Notes under the pieces: model-generated | Told to the model about the DNA's origin: nothing | The model's input: the letters and a program-made list of their open reading frames with translations, nothing else | The model's database searches: none | Shown: piece after piece, positions 16,220 through 25,834 of the stretch | How the letters are laid out: every line of letters begins with the position of its first letter | Position numbering within the stretch: the first letter of the stretch is position 1 | Translations under genes and position numbers: made by a program | NCBI RefSeq assembly: GCF_902499335.1 | Contig: NZ_CABVQK010000006.1 | Span: forward strand, 310,001 to 374,000 | Origin: Burkholderia lata | Lineage (GTDB): Bacteria > Pseudomonadota > Gammaproteobacteria > Burkholderiales > Burkholderiaceae | DNA length: 64,000 nt | Direction: 5' to 3'

Positions 16220-17407
16220 TTAGCTGTTGACCTGCGATGCGAAGTCGACCAGATACGAATCGGTGATCGTCTGACGCAGCGTGAGGTTTTCGAGCGGCGG
16301 AACCGGCGTGTAGTCGTAATCGACCACCAGCTTGCCGTCGCGCAGTTCGGCGACGCCGTTGCGGTCCATGTCATAACTGGCCGACGCGCCGATCAGATAG
16401 CCGTTCGTCGTCATCGAACGCAGCTTCGCGCTGATGCTTTCGATAATGTCGCGCGGCAGCTTCGGCACCATCGCGCCGTCGATCGACGGAAACTGCGCCT
16501 CCGCGATCGTGTCCGCGAGCACCTGCCCGGTGCGCGTGTAGTTCTCGAACTCGAAATCGGTATCGGCCGAAGCGGTGCGCGAACCCCAAAAGCGAAAGCC
16601 ATCGCGGCTGATGAGCGTCGTCACCTGATTCTCGTTGAGGAAACCCGCATCCGTCGCCGGGTTTTGCAAATCCCATGAAACCGGCTTGCTGATGCCCTGC
16701 ACACCGTTCACTGCAACGTTCGACAGCGTTTTGTGCCAGCCGACGAGCTGATCGATTTTGGCGCGCATGCCGACCGCATAGGCCACGGCGGGCACGACGG
16801 CCGCTTGCGACGCAACGTCGTCCCATGCGATGAAGTCCGGCCAGATCACCATGACTTCGCGTTGACCGAACATCTTCCGGTAAGCCACAGCGTCCTCTTT
16901 GGTCGCGACCAGTTCGCCGTCGACGCCACGCGCGGCGATGTACGCGAACCCGCGCAGCATTTGCGCGGTCGTCGCCAGCGCGTTCGCGACAGGCTGCGTA
17001 TCGAGCCCCGGCGCGGCGAGAATTCGCGGCTTGACCTGCACGACGCCCGGCGCAGATTCGAGCGCCTTGATGCCGGTTTTCGTGCCGTCCGCATTCACCG
17101 AGCCGATGACGTTCGACGTCGTTTCGTCTGCGTCCTTCCCTTCCGCGACACGCACGACGACGACGAACGGGCGCGCCTGCTTCGAAATCGCGTCGAGCGT
17201 CTTGTACAGCGTCCCCTTGCGCCCCGCCTTGCCAAGCGCTTCAACCACGTTCGTGATGAGCACGGGCTTGTTCATGGGGAACGCGGCGGCGTCAGCATCG
17301 GACGCCGTGCAGACGACGCCGATAATCGCCGTCGAAATCGTCGTGATGGGACGGACCCCGGAGCGGTCCTCCACTACGGTTACGCCGTGGTGATAGTCCT
17401 GCGGCAT
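16220..17407 (-). CDS. FI: Tail sheath protein, P2 gpFI-like
   Basis: 395 residues, the usual P2 sheath length. The start MPQDYHHGVTVVED, the VVVVRVAEG strand and the end LRQTITDSYLVDFASQVNS are sheath-like. The protein forms the contractile sheath around the tube. It is the first gene of the FI-FII-E-T-U-D tail transcript. Confidence 0.92.
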   Translation of the reverse strand: MPQDYHHGVTVVEDRSGVRPITTISTAIIGVVCTASDADAAAFPMNKPVLITNVVEALGKAGRKGTLYKTLDAISKQARPFVVVVRVAEGKDADETTSNVIGSVNADGTKTGIKALESAPGVVQVKPRILAAPGLDTQPVANALATTAQMLRGFAYIAARGVDGELVATKEDAVAYRKMFGQREVMVIWPDFIAWDDVASQAAVVPAVAYAVGMRAKIDQLVGWHKTLSNVAVNGVQGISKPVSWDLQNPATDAGFLNENQVTTLISRDGFRFWGSRTASADTDFEFENYTRTGQVLADTIAEAQFPSIDGAMVPKLPRDIIESISAKLRSMTTNGYLIGASASYDMDRNGVAELRDGKLVVDYDYTPVPPLENLTLRQTITDSYLVDFASQVNS

Positions 17408-17476
17408 GGTTGATTCACTCCTGTGATATTGGTTTGGCGCGGCCCAGATCAGGACCGCGTTTCAGGTTCTCGCGCG

Positions 17477-17809
17477 TCAGTCGGCGACGATATCGGCACC
17501 CGCGAATGCGTACCGATTCGTCCCGTACTGGCGCAACATCGCGTCGCCGTTCTCGCCCTCCGGAACCGGAGCCACCAGCACGGATTCGACATACGCTTTC
17601 GGGTCTTTCCCGCTTTTCGGCACGCCCTCTACGCTGAGCATCGAATTTGCGAGCGGCGCTAGATTCGCCTTCTTCGCCGCGTCGTCGTAGAAGCTGGACA
17701 TTTGCACCGACGTGGTGTTGGTCGTGTAGCTGATCGTCACCGAGTCGATGCGGTGCGTGCTTGCGGGTGCGCCCGTTTGTTCAACGGTGATGGTTTTTTT
17801 CAGGGTCAT
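17477..17809 (-). CDS. Unknown phage protein between tail fibre and sheath genes
   Basis: 110 residues from ATG 17809: MTLKKTITVEQTGAPASTHR... It is strand-rich, has no signal peptide or membrane segment, and I do not recognise a domain. It lies where P2 carries the Z/fun region, between the fibre assembly gene and FI. It could be a small tail or receptor-related protein or a cargo gene. Codon use matches the tail genes. Confidence 0.6.
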   Translation of the reverse strand: MTLKKTITVEQTGAPASTHRIDSVTISYTTNTTSVQMSSFYDDAAKKANLAPLANSMLSVEGVPKSGKDPKAYVESVLVAPVPEGENGDAMLRQYGTNRYAFAGADIVAD

Positions 17810-17859
17810 TGCTCAAATCTCCAATCAAGGTTCAGTAGATACGTCGCCGATCGCTCGGC

Positions 17860-18285
17860 TCAGATAGGTGCAGTCGGCCATACAACATTCAGCGGAAACC
17901 CGGCTTGCTGCGGAACGTCGCGCAACTCGGCGCGGTACTTTCGAAGGGCGGATTCCAGATCAGCGCGGCCGGAATCTGCCGCCCGCTCGACCAACGGGTC
18001 GACCTGCAACAGCAGCGCATCGCGCTCACTGCGCACACGTGCGGCCGCGTCGACCAACGCGAATTCCGCCTGAAATTCCGGCCACCAATTCAACAGATCT
18101 GCGGGTGTCGGTTGCGGAATGTCGCGCGGCTCCCAAATCGGCACCCATGCCGATTTCGTTTGTTCGAGCGACTTCTCATCGACCGGGTGTGCAACCCAGT
18201 AATCCTTGCAGCGCACTAGCTGCGGGAATTTCTTCGACAGGATGAAAGCCGCTTGCTCGACGTGGAGCATGAATTTGTTCGTCAT
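17860..18285 (-). CDS. G: Tail fibre assembly protein, P2 gpG-like
   Basis: 141 residues from ATG 18285, which overlaps the tail fibre stop as ATGA. The longer frame to 18576 is inside the fibre gene and is rejected. The C-terminal half has the RSERDALLLQVDPLVERAADSG pattern found in phage tail fibre chaperones (DUF4376-like). It should help fold the fibre tip. The position after H is diagnostic. Confidence 0.8.
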   Translation of the reverse strand: MTNKFMLHVEQAAFILSKKFPQLVRCKDYWVAHPVDEKSLEQTKSAWVPIWEPRDIPQPTPADLLNWWPEFQAEFALVDAAARVRSERDALLLQVDPLVERAADSGRADLESALRKYRAELRDVPQQAGFPLNVVWPTAPI

Positions 18286-21200
18286 TGGTTTCTCAGTAGT
18301 ACGCCGTAGACCACGATCGCATTGGCGGTCCCGTTGCCGGGGCCACTCAGCCCACACACAACCCATGGCGCAGGCAGTGCGCCGCCGAGCCGATCGACGG
18401 TGCCGAAGTTGTTCACACCAGAGTCCCATTGCACGCGCGCACCGGCACCGGCTCGTGCGTTGATGTTTCCCCAAATGTCGTCGATTTCCTCGCCGAGCCA
18501 GCGACCGCGCCATCCAAGGCGCAGGTTCCCATCTGTCCTGAGCGTTTCCTGGCCACGTAAGTGCACGGTTCCCCAATCGTCCACGCCGAGCGTCATCGCG
18601 TTGTATGCGCTGTTGATGAATTCAAATCCGCCGCCGTCACGCGCACGAAGGTACGTCCACGAGTCGAAACCCGGCCGGTTGTTCCGCAGGCCGATGTCGG
18701 CCTGCCAACCGTCACGATTCAGGGTCGGGCGGTTGTAGAAGCGCGAAAGCGCCGTGACGTGGATATCGGTGTTGAACTGGACGCGGTTGTCTGCGTTGTA
18801 GACGACGATCACGTTCGACTGCCACGAACCATCCGCCTTCATGGTCGCCCACGCGGAATAGCTGCCGTTCATCGTGCCGTGGAACCACGCCTGCGCGGTG
18901 CCATCGGCACGAGCGAGCACCAAGCCGCGCGCGTCCGTGTTGTTCGGCTGCTTGACGCGAATGTCACCGGTCATGGTGTCGCCCGCCCTGTTCACCTTCG
19001 TGTTCGGATCGAAACTACCCTGATCCCACACGCGTGCGCCGTTCACATAGAAGCCGCCCTTCACGTCCCACTTGCCCGCGCGGAAGTCGTAATACCCGTT
19101 CACGCTCCCGTCGTATGCACGCATCCCCATGCCATACCAGCCCTTCAACGCGAAGTTGTAAGTGCTGTAGCTCGCATTGTCGCCAGTGCCGTCCTCGAAC
19201 CCGTTCGCCCCGCCTCTGGATTGCAGATAGAGCGGCGCGCCCATCGTGCCGCCGACGTTCTTGTCGAGCGGCGTGACGTTCATCGTGTCCCACGGGGTCG
19301 CACCGGCCCACGTCGGGCGCTTCACGAAATTGACCTGCTGCGTCAATCGCGGAATGTCCAGCACTCGGCGTTGCGTCGTGCCGTCATTCTCGAACGCGCT
19401 AAGTGCGAAATCGTCGGTATCGGATTTGCCGAGCGTGAACCGCGTAGCATTACCGTTCTTGAAATACATGGTGGCCCACGACGAACCGCCGTCCACTGCA
19501 TAGCCGCGCCCGCGAATGAGCCCTTCGGCGTTTAGAATCGAGCCGTCGTCGGTCGCACCACCGATCAGCACGCGCCCGCCGCTCTGCATCAGCACCATGT
19601 TCCCGACGGCTGAACCATTGCCGCGCGTGATCCACAAAGCGTTCATGGCCGCCGAGTAGGCGTCGTTGACCGTGCGAAGTGCAAACGTCCCGTCACCGCC
19701 CTGCAGCAATTCCCATTGCTTCTGATCGGCCGTGCCACCTTCACGACGCAGGATGATCGACGTCTGCCCCGTACCGCCACCATTGGAAGCAACGAGTGCC
19801 CCGACGCCACTCCCCCCTTTGACCGAGCCACCCGCCGACAGCCCCTTGGCAACGTTGACAGCGCCGCCGAAATTCGCGCCCGCACCGGTTCCATCGATCG
19901 CCACCACGCCATCGTTTAGACCCCACTGGAACGGACGAAAGGCGTTGCCCGCTCCGTACTGATCCTTCGCGGCCGTCTGCATGAGGAACGCATTGGCCCC
20001 GTCGGCTCGCAGAAACACGCCGAAGTCGCCATATGCGATACGAAGCCCGTTCGGGCTCGTTGACTGGAATTCACCCGTGAAGCGTGCATTGCCTGCCCCG
20101 CGCAGCAAGGTAGAACCGTCGTCCCCGAGTCCGCCCAGCGTCATCCGACCGCCCGGAAAGAGTCGAGCGACTTCTGAGTTTCCCGCGATAAGTTGAAGCA
20201 CACCGGCCGCGCCTTCACTGCCGACCGAGACATGGCCGTTCGAGCGAAAGTAGCCCCAATCACCGCCGCTGTTCGCCCACGCAGTAGTTTTGCCCTCGCC
20301 GAACCGATGCAGACCGCGCGTAGTCGCGTTACCCGCTACCTGCAACATACTGCCGTCGTCGGCCGGTTGCCCGATGAGCACGCGATTGTTCTGGTAGCTT
20401 CCATCGACGGCAAGAAACCGCATGGTTTCTCGCCCGTTGTTCGTAACCGCAAACACGCCATCGGCGATGTGGAAAAAGCCCGTGTCCGGTGCGCCGTCGT
20501 TCACGAACGAATAGCCGGGCCGGGTCACAGTGCCTTCGGCGGCTAGAATCTGCCCGGACATGGTGATACCGGTCGTTTGCGCCGGGCTTGGCAGGTTGCC
20601 CGTGTTCCACACCTCGTTTCCGACGACGGTCAGATTCTTTTTCGCGAAGTCGAATGCGAACATTGCCCCCGTCGACGGAAGGTAAAACCCGGCTGCAATG
20701 TTGGTCCCGAAGAAGTACCCGCCGCTCGGCCCGATGAGCATTCGCGCTTCGCTCGGGCCATTGCTGATGTTGACCATGCCCTTGACGTTCAACTGACCGC
20801 CAACGTAGGTACTTCCCGAGCCCGTACCGTCCAGAGTTACAGCGCCGGTCTTGGCGTCGATCGTGAGCGGTCGCAGGCTGTTCCACGACGCACCGATTCC
20901 GCTCCCGTCGGACAGCAGCAGATAGAAATTCGAGCCGTCGTTGCGCAGAATCACATCGCGGCCGTTCATCAGCCGGAAGTTTGCGCCGCCGCTATCGAGC
21001 CCCGCCGAGGCTACGCCGCCCGAGTACAGACCGGTGCCGCCGACCTGAAGCGCGGTCGCCCCGTTATCGTCCATATTGCCGACGATGAGCCTGCCGCCGT
21101 GTGTGATCCGCATCGCTCGAATCTGATTCGCATCGCTGTTCGAATCGTTCGGCGTTCGGTTGATATAGAAGTCCAGGTATTCGCGGCCCCATGTTCCAGC

Positions 21201-21932
21201 ATCGAAGCCCGCACGCAGCGACGCGATGAGTCGTGCATTGGTGTCGGCGGTGCCAGCCGCAAACGTCCCGTGAAAGCGCATCTTCGCGCCGCGATTCAAT
21301 GCACCCGACGTTGCCGCGACCACAAGCTGTGCATCCTGATCCGTCGGCGTCGACGTGACGCTCACCGGCCCGGTGAGTTGCGGGCGCACCAGCGGCGCAT
21401 AGCGAGCAGCGGCAGTCTTAGGGGTGAGCGCGCGCACCGCGTCCTTGCCCTCGTTTACCTCCTCTTGCGTTGCAATCTCGATCACGCCTTGTACCGTCTC
21501 CGACGCGGGCGGATTCAGGAACGACGATTCACCGAAAACGAGTTTTGCCGCATCGATCGACACAAACTGCATGTCAGCGGACAGCATCAGGTAGGCGGCA
21601 GGCGACTTTTCCATGATCGGCGTGGCCTGCACGTACACCGCTGCGAGCACGCCATTCTCCAGATACAAGCCGTAGCCGAACAACGAATACTGATCGTCGG
21701 TCGTGTCCTGAATCGTCACGTGGATGGTGTCCTTTGCGACGTTCTTCCCGCCGAACGTGGTCACGCGCTTGCGTTCGTTCGGCATGGCCAGCATGTCCGG
21801 CTTGAATGCGAACGCACCCGTGCAAAGACCGATTTCGGTCACGCGGTGTTCGTTTGTCCCCGTATTGCCTTGCGCTACCAACGCGGCGCGCCCGGCATCG
21901 GTTACCTGAATGAAATTTCCTGCCATGTTCAT
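18282..21932 (-). CDS. H: Tail fibre protein, P2 gpH-like, with repeated shaft modules
   Basis: 1216 residues from ATG 21932, overlapping the gpI stop (ATGA); a second ATG at 21926 is also possible. The first 150 residues (GNFIQVTDAGRAALVAQGNTG ... PASETVQGVIEIATQEEVNEG) are the fibre domain that joins the baseplate. The shaft contains repeats of a DDGSxLxxxGxxxxxG type at about 21010-21080, 20310-20385, 20070-20140 and 19505-19570. The last 300 residues are strand-rich with N-rich loops and probably bind the host. It is the largest gene of the prophage and determines host range by analogy to P2. Confidence 0.88.
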   Translation of the reverse strand: MNMAGNFIQVTDAGRAALVAQGNTGTNEHRVTEIGLCTGAFAFKPDMLAMPNERKRVTTFGGKNVAKDTIHVTIQDTTDDQYSLFGYGLYLENGVLAAVYVQATPIMEKSPAAYLMLSADMQFVSIDAAKLVFGESSFLNPPASETVQGVIEIATQEEVNEGKDAVRALTPKTAAARYAPLVRPQLTGPVSVTSTPTDQDAQLVVAATSGALNRGAKMRFHGTFAAGTADTNARLIASLRAGFDAGTWGREYLDFYINRTPNDSNSDANQIRAMRITHGGRLIVGNMDDNGATALQVGGTGLYSGGVASAGLDSGGANFRLMNGRDVILRNDGSNFYLLLSDGSGIGASWNSLRPLTIDAKTGAVTLDGTGSGSTYVGGQLNVKGMVNISNGPSEARMLIGPSGGYFFGTNIAAGFYLPSTGAMFAFDFAKKNLTVVGNEVWNTGNLPSPAQTTGITMSGQILAAEGTVTRPGYSFVNDGAPDTGFFHIADGVFAVTNNGRETMRFLAVDGSYQNNRVLIGQPADDGSMLQVAGNATTRGLHRFGEGKTTAWANSGGDWGYFRSNGHVSVGSEGAAGVLQLIAGNSEVARLFPGGRMTLGGLGDDGSTLLRGAGNARFTGEFQSTSPNGLRIAYGDFGVFLRADGANAFLMQTAAKDQYGAGNAFRPFQWGLNDGVVAIDGTGAGANFGGAVNVAKGLSAGGSVKGGSGVGALVASNGGGTGQTSIILRREGGTADQKQWELLQGGDGTFALRTVNDAYSAAMNALWITRGNGSAVGNMVLMQSGGRVLIGGATDDGSILNAEGLIRGRGYAVDGGSSWATMYFKNGNATRFTLGKSDTDDFALSAFENDGTTQRRVLDIPRLTQQVNFVKRPTWAGATPWDTMNVTPLDKNVGGTMGAPLYLQSRGGANGFEDGTGDNASYSTYNFALKGWYGMGMRAYDGSVNGYYDFRAGKWDVKGGFYVNGARVWDQGSFDPNTKVNRAGDTMTGDIRVKQPNNTDARGLVLARADGTAQAWFHGTMNGSYSAWATMKADGSWQSNVIVVYNADNRVQFNTDIHVTALSRFYNRPTLNRDGWQADIGLRNNRPGFDSWTYLRARDGGGFEFINSAYNAMTLGVDDWGTVHLRGQETLRTDGNLRLGWRGRWLGEEIDDIWGNINARAGAGARVQWDSGVNNFGTVDRLGGALPAPWVVCGLSGPGNGTANAIVVYGVLLRNQ

Positions 21933-22474
21933 TGTTCCGTCAACGTCAGACGACGATAGAGCGCGGCCTGTCCACCAGCCCCGACCCCGATCGAGCCACT
22001 AAGCGAAAACCCCTGCGTGAAGGTGTAGTGAGCGCGCACGGGCTTCGCGCGATCGACTTCGCGCAGAATGTCGGCGATGTAGTCCGCGGTCGGCGGGTTG
22101 CCGTCACGAGCGGCCACAGTCATGAAAAGTTCGAACGTGTACGGCGCAGCGGGCGGCGTTTGTTCAAACCATTCCCGAAGGACGATGTTTCCGCCGAAGC
22201 TTTCGACTACGTCGCGCACCGCTGCCGCCGTGCCGTTCTTGCGTGCGATCGGGATCGCCGCTTTCACACGTGCGCGGCGCACCTGTTCCGGCCATTCGTT
22301 TTTCCACGTGACGACGCCCAGATGCCACGCGAGCCACGGGAGCAGATCAAGGGGAATCCGTTCCGGGTTCATCAGGTCACGCAGGGGAACGGGTACGTCG
22401 CCGAGCGGCGCATTGGCGCGCGCTGCTGCCCGCATGAGCGGCGATGCGTTCGGCGGCAACAGGTCATCCGCCAT
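21929..22474 (-). CDS. I: Baseplate protein, P2 gpI-like
   Basis: 181 residues from ATG 22474, with GGGGGTG just upstream; the frame from 22486 adds only four residues. The segment LPPNASPLMRAAARANAPLG, followed by WLAWHLGVVTWKNEWPEQ, is typical of the gpI family. The start overlaps the end of J and the stop overlaps H, so it is coupled on both sides. It is a wedge component of the baseplate. Confidence 0.9.
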   Translation of the reverse strand: MADDLLPPNASPLMRAAARANAPLGDVPVPLRDLMNPERIPLDLLPWLAWHLGVVTWKNEWPEQVRRARVKAAIPIARKNGTAAAVRDVVESFGGNIVLREWFEQTPPAAPYTFELFMTVAARDGNPPTADYIADILREVDRAKPVRAHYTFTQGFSLSGSIGVGAGGQAALYRRLTLTEQ

Positions 22475-23375
22475 ACACACCCCCATGTTTCACCTTCAAC
22501 GACGAGCAGAACGACGCTTGCGTTGACGTGATCGCAATATCCTTCGCGGGCGAAATGAGCACGACGCGTTCGACGCCTTCGGCATGCAGCGCGGCATAGA
22601 TCCCGGACAGCGGGATTTCCCGGCCATTGCGGCGCGAGTTGTCGGCGAACTTCTGCGCGCGCGTCTGCGCCTCCGTGATAACCACGCCCGAATCAGGCCC
22701 CGCGTATGTGTAGATGATTGCGTCGATACCGTACTTCACGATTTCGGCGCTTCTGACCGTCACCTTGTCCGTCAGCGGGCGAACGTCGTCAGCGCTCAAC
22801 GCCGCCGCGACTGCATCAATCACGGCTTGCGGTGCCGTACCGTCGCCTTCACGCACGAGCACTGACACAAGCACTTCGCCCGGATTCGGGCTCGTCGCTG
22901 ACGCATCGAGCACCGAACCGTGCGCCGCGCGTGCGTGCGAGCGATACGCGCCTTCCGGCCCTGCAACGGAATAGCCTTGCGGCGCAAGCTGTGTGCGGTC
23001 GCGCAGATCGTCGTTCGACTCCATCACCGGGTCGGTGCCGGTATCTGGATCGCCGGGCGTGACCACCAGACGCTCAACGCCAAGCAGCGCCGCGAGCTGA
23101 TCCAGATCGCCGTCCATCGCAAACGCGAGCATCAGTGCACGCGCTGCATCGTTCACACGCTGGCGCAGGTACATTTCGCGATAAACGCTTTCCTGCAACA
23201 AGATCGTGATCGGCTCGGATTGCAGTTCGAGCTTCGCCGCAACCGCCGCGCGAATCTCGTCAGGCACGAGCGCGAGGAAACCGGCCTTGCGCTCGGCAAA
23301 GAGCGATTCGAAGTCGATTTCTTCGACTACGTTCGGCGCGGGCAGACGCGACAGGTCGATAACGCTCTGGCTCAT
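22464..23375 (-). CDS. J: Baseplate protein, P2 gpJ-like
   Basis: 303 residues from ATG 23375, overlapping the stop of W as ATGA. The longer frame to 23546 lies inside W. SVIDLSRLPAPNVVEEIDFE and the middle TPGDPDTGTDPVMESNDDLRDRTQLAPQG are hallmarks of the gpJ family at the edge of the baseplate. Length fits the family. Confidence 0.92.
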   Translation of the reverse strand: MSQSVIDLSRLPAPNVVEEIDFESLFAERKAGFLALVPDEIRAAVAAKLELQSEPITILLQESVYREMYLRQRVNDAARALMLAFAMDGDLDQLAALLGVERLVVTPGDPDTGTDPVMESNDDLRDRTQLAPQGYSVAGPEGAYRSHARAAHGSVLDASATSPNPGEVLVSVLVREGDGTAPQAVIDAVAAALSADDVRPLTDKVTVRSAEIVKYGIDAIIYTYAGPDSGVVITEAQTRAQKFADNSRRNGREIPLSGIYAALHAEGVERVVLISPAKDIAITSTQASFCSSLKVKHGGVYGG

Positions 23376-23752
23376 GCCCGGACCCCCGACACGTCGACGG
23401 ACGATTTCACGCTGACCGGAACCTGCCGCCCGTTCACGGTTTTGTATCCCTCGATCAGAATCGGCACGCGGCCGTTCCGGAAATCGCCAGCGGCCAGCAC
23501 AGCGGCATCGAATGCCACTTTGGTGAGCGTAAGGCGCGGCTCCCACCGCATGATCGCGGTCGCGACCGCTGCGTAGACGCGCACGAGCAATGCGCGGTTC
23601 GCCGGGCCGTCGATCAGGTCCGGCAGTTCGGAGCCGAACGTGCGACGCTTCACACGCGAGGCGAGCGGCGTTGACATGATGATCGCGAGCGATTGAGACA
23701 GGTGCTCGTCGCCGTCGATGAACTCGCCGGTTTGTGCGTTCATGCCGCTCAT
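23372..23752 (-). CDS. W: Baseplate wedge protein, P2 gpW-like (gp25 fold)
   Basis: 126 residues from ATG 23752; a second ATG at 23743 is possible. HLSQSLAIIMSTPLASRVKRRTFGS is the typical gp25/gpW motif, also seen in TssE of type VI systems. It overlaps V and J at both ends. It forms part of the baseplate wedge. Confidence 0.9.
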   Translation of the reverse strand: MSGMNAQTGEFIDGDEHLSQSLAIIMSTPLASRVKRRTFGSELPDLIDGPANRALLVRVYAAVATAIMRWEPRLTLTKVAFDAAVLAAGDFRNGRVPILIEGYKTVNGRQVPVSVKSSVDVSGVRA

Positions 23753-24483
23753 GCGCCCGCCGTAAGTGCGGTGGACGTGATCGCGAACTCGCCCTGTGCT
23801 CGGTGCGGATGGCGGATCAGGCTGATACCGCCCGCCTGATGGTCGGCGGCGGTCACAACACCAGTGAACGCGGCAGGCCCGTTGATCCGCATGACAGGAC
23901 CGGAACCGCCCTCGCCTGCCTGCCCGTCTGCGCCCGACAGGAACACGAACGGACCTTCGACGGTGAGCTTGCCCTTGCACGTCGTCTGTTTGGCGTCGAG
24001 CGTGATCGTTTCAGCCTTCACCGTCGCGTCCTTCGTTTGCACGACGACGGACGCAGGCGCGACCATGCGAATCGTTGCACCCGCAGGCAGATCGACCGTC
24101 AGCGCGTGCCATTCCTCGTCATACGAGATGCGTGCGCCGTCATCGAACTGCATCACGTGTTCGGCAATGCTCGTGCTCGGCGCGGGCCGATCTTCGGAAT
24201 ACAGCGCACCGGAGACGATGCCTTGCGCAAGGTCGCCCATCGGGCAATCGATCTTGACCTGTTCGCCGAGCGTCGGCGCGCTCCACGTGCGCAACGAGCC
24301 AGCGCGCGCCGTAGTCCAGCGAAGCCAGCCGGATTGGAGCCCTTGTCCGTCCGATTCCTCATCGCCGATCGCGACGCGGCACACCGGGTTTTCTGCGTCC
24401 GATGCGTCGATCGCGATCACGCGGCCGAGCAGCACGCTATTGCGTGCGACTCGTCGCGCTTCATTTGCTGCCGCTTGCTCCAC
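23749..24483 (-). CDS. V: Baseplate spike protein, P2 gpV-like
   Basis: 244 residues from GTG 24483. It has an OB-fold core (LGRVIAIDASDAENPVCRVAIG), a beta-helical middle with VVVQTKDATVKAETITLDAKQ repeats, and a C-terminal H-x-H (IRHPHRAQGE) that in P2 gpV binds iron at the spike tip. It punctures the host membrane on contraction. The following 120 bases to gpS contain no gene that I can support. Confidence 0.9.
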   Translation of the reverse strand: MEQAAANEARRVARNSVLLGRVIAIDASDAENPVCRVAIGDEESDGQGLQSGWLRWTTARAGSLRTWSAPTLGEQVKIDCPMGDLAQGIVSGALYSEDRPAPSTSIAEHVMQFDDGARISYDEEWHALTVDLPAGATIRMVAPASVVVQTKDATVKAETITLDAKQTTCKGKLTVEGPFVFLSGADGQAGEGGSGPVMRINGPAAFTGVVTAADHQAGGISLIRHPHRAQGEFAITSTALTAGA

Positions 24484-24603
24484 TGTCGATGCTCCCGAAT
24501 ATCACGTGAACATCATGGCGCGCGCGCGAACGCCCGGCGAGCACATGCGGCAGTGCTCGTGCCGGGTACAAAAGGCGCGGAAATGTGGGGGGTTGCCTGA
24601 GAA

Positions 24604-25074
24604 TCAGCCGCGTGAAATTCGGCCGTCGAGATGCGCAATCAGGCGAGCGCGGATCGAATCGCGATCGTGCGCGGCGACCCCGACGAGCGCTCGGCGCGGG
24701 TACTGGTATTCGGGGCCGTGCGGCGCGACTGGCGCGCGCTCGCCATATTGGTGGACCGCCGCGATACGGGCGATGCGGCCCGCGAAGCCTACCGCCGCTT
24801 CGTCGGGGCTGGCTTCGACCTTCAACCATCGAGCGGTGCGCAGCTTCTGGAACATCACCTGTCGACGGATGCGGCCCTTACGTGATCGCGCGCTTGCGCG
24901 CTTGCGGGGCTCGTATGGCGTGCCGTCCGGGTTCAACTGCTGTGCGATGCGGTCGGACTGATGCCGCCGCATCTCGCGCGCGACGCCCATCAACGCCACC
25001 CGCCGCTGTGACGGAGAGAGTCGTGCGAGCAGTTGGATTGCCAGCATTTCGAGCGCGTGCAGATCGTCGGTCAT
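24604..25074 (-). CDS. S: Tail completion protein, P2 gpS-like
   Basis: 156 residues from ATG 25074, which overlaps the stop of R (ATGA). The frame could start four codons earlier at GTG 25086, but coupling favours the ATG. The middle (GTPYEPRKRASARSRKGRIRRQVMFQKLR) is rich in Arg/Lys, and the segment VHQYGERAPV is typical of the gpS/virion morphogenesis family. Needed for tail completion. Confidence 0.88.
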   Translation of the reverse strand: MTDDLHALEMLAIQLLARLSPSQRRVALMGVAREMRRHQSDRIAQQLNPDGTPYEPRKRASARSRKGRIRRQVMFQKLRTARWLKVEASPDEAAVGFAGRIARIAAVHQYGERAPVAPHGPEYQYPRRALVGVAAHDRDSIRARLIAHLDGRISRG

Positions 25075-25547
25075 TTCTTCGGCCACGCCCCGGCCACCAG
25101 ATCACGCCCTTCGACCCACGCGGCCGAATCCCAATCGGTGCTCGCGGGCATGCTGTCATCCACGTGCGTGAACGAGCGTCGACCGTCATCGCCCATTCGT
25201 GCGACAACGCTTTCAGTGAGCTTGACGCGAATCGACAGGTCGACCGCGTTGTTGTTCAGCACGTCGGCCTCGAACTCGATCCCGTGCGCTGCATTGTCGC
25301 GATTCTGGAACAGATCGGGTTGGTTCGCCTGCGCCCAAAGCACAATCGCGCCCATGACCGCATCCGTCGACCCACCGAATTCCAGCATCACGAGCCGCGC
25401 GAAATAGCGGTATTCGAACGATGCGGTTTGTCCTGGCGATGCGGCGATGTGCCCGCCCTCAACGAACATCAACAGTCGGTCGGGATTTTCAGGAAGCCCC
25501 GGCACCGCCGCCGTGATCGCGGCCCGAAGCGAATCCGATTTCTTCAC
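25071..25547 (-). CDS. R: Tail completion protein, P2 gpR-like
   Basis: 158 residues: MKKSDSLRAAITAAVPGLPENPDRLLMFVEGG is the standard start of the gpR family. It lies between the lysis cassette and S, as in P2, with overlaps at both ends. It works with gpS at the head-proximal end of the tail. Confidence 0.9.
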   Translation of the reverse strand: MKKSDSLRAAITAAVPGLPENPDRLLMFVEGGHIAASPGQTASFEYRYFARLVMLEFGGSTDAVMGAIVLWAQANQPDLFQNRDNAAHGIEFEADVLNNNAVDLSIRVKLTESVVARMGDDGRRSFTHVDDSMPASTDWDSAAWVEGRDLVAGAWPKK

Positions 25548-25834
25548 TTCGCGCCCGCCGTCGCCGTCGAGTCGCCGGCATCGGCCCGCGCCTGACAGTC
25601 AAAAATCATGTCCACGACTGCCGCGCAACGCGCCCACGCCGCTTTCACTGCCGTAAGCGTCGTGCTCATGTCACCGTTCGTTTCTGGCGCCGTTGCAGAC
25701 ATCGTGCAGCGTGTCACCGTCGGGCACGTGTTGAACGTAATCGCAGGCCCCGGTGATGGCGGGGCTTGCGTGCAAGCGGGCAATGCCAGCAGGCAGGACA
25801 GTATCAGCCCATGCACGAGATTCGGGCGTTTCAT
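25544..25834 (-). CDS. Outer-membrane spanin lipoprotein, Rz1/LysC-like
   Basis: 96 residues from ATG 25834, with GGAGG seven bases upstream. A lipoprotein signal ends in LALPAC (Cys21). A Pro-rich segment follows, as in Rz1. The gene starts inside the Rz-like gene in another frame (25671-25834 overlap), the nested arrangement known for spanin pairs. It bridges outer and inner membranes with the Rz partner during lysis. Confidence 0.8.
   Translation of the reverse strand: MKRPNLVHGLILSCLLALPACTQAPPSPGPAITFNTCPTVTRCTMSATAPETNGDMSTTLTAVKAAWARCAAVVDMIFDCQARADAGDSTATAGAK

Noticed and set aside
20577..21959. 460-codon plus-strand frame
   Set aside because: Antisense to the tail fibre gene, Arg/His-rich and without domain features.
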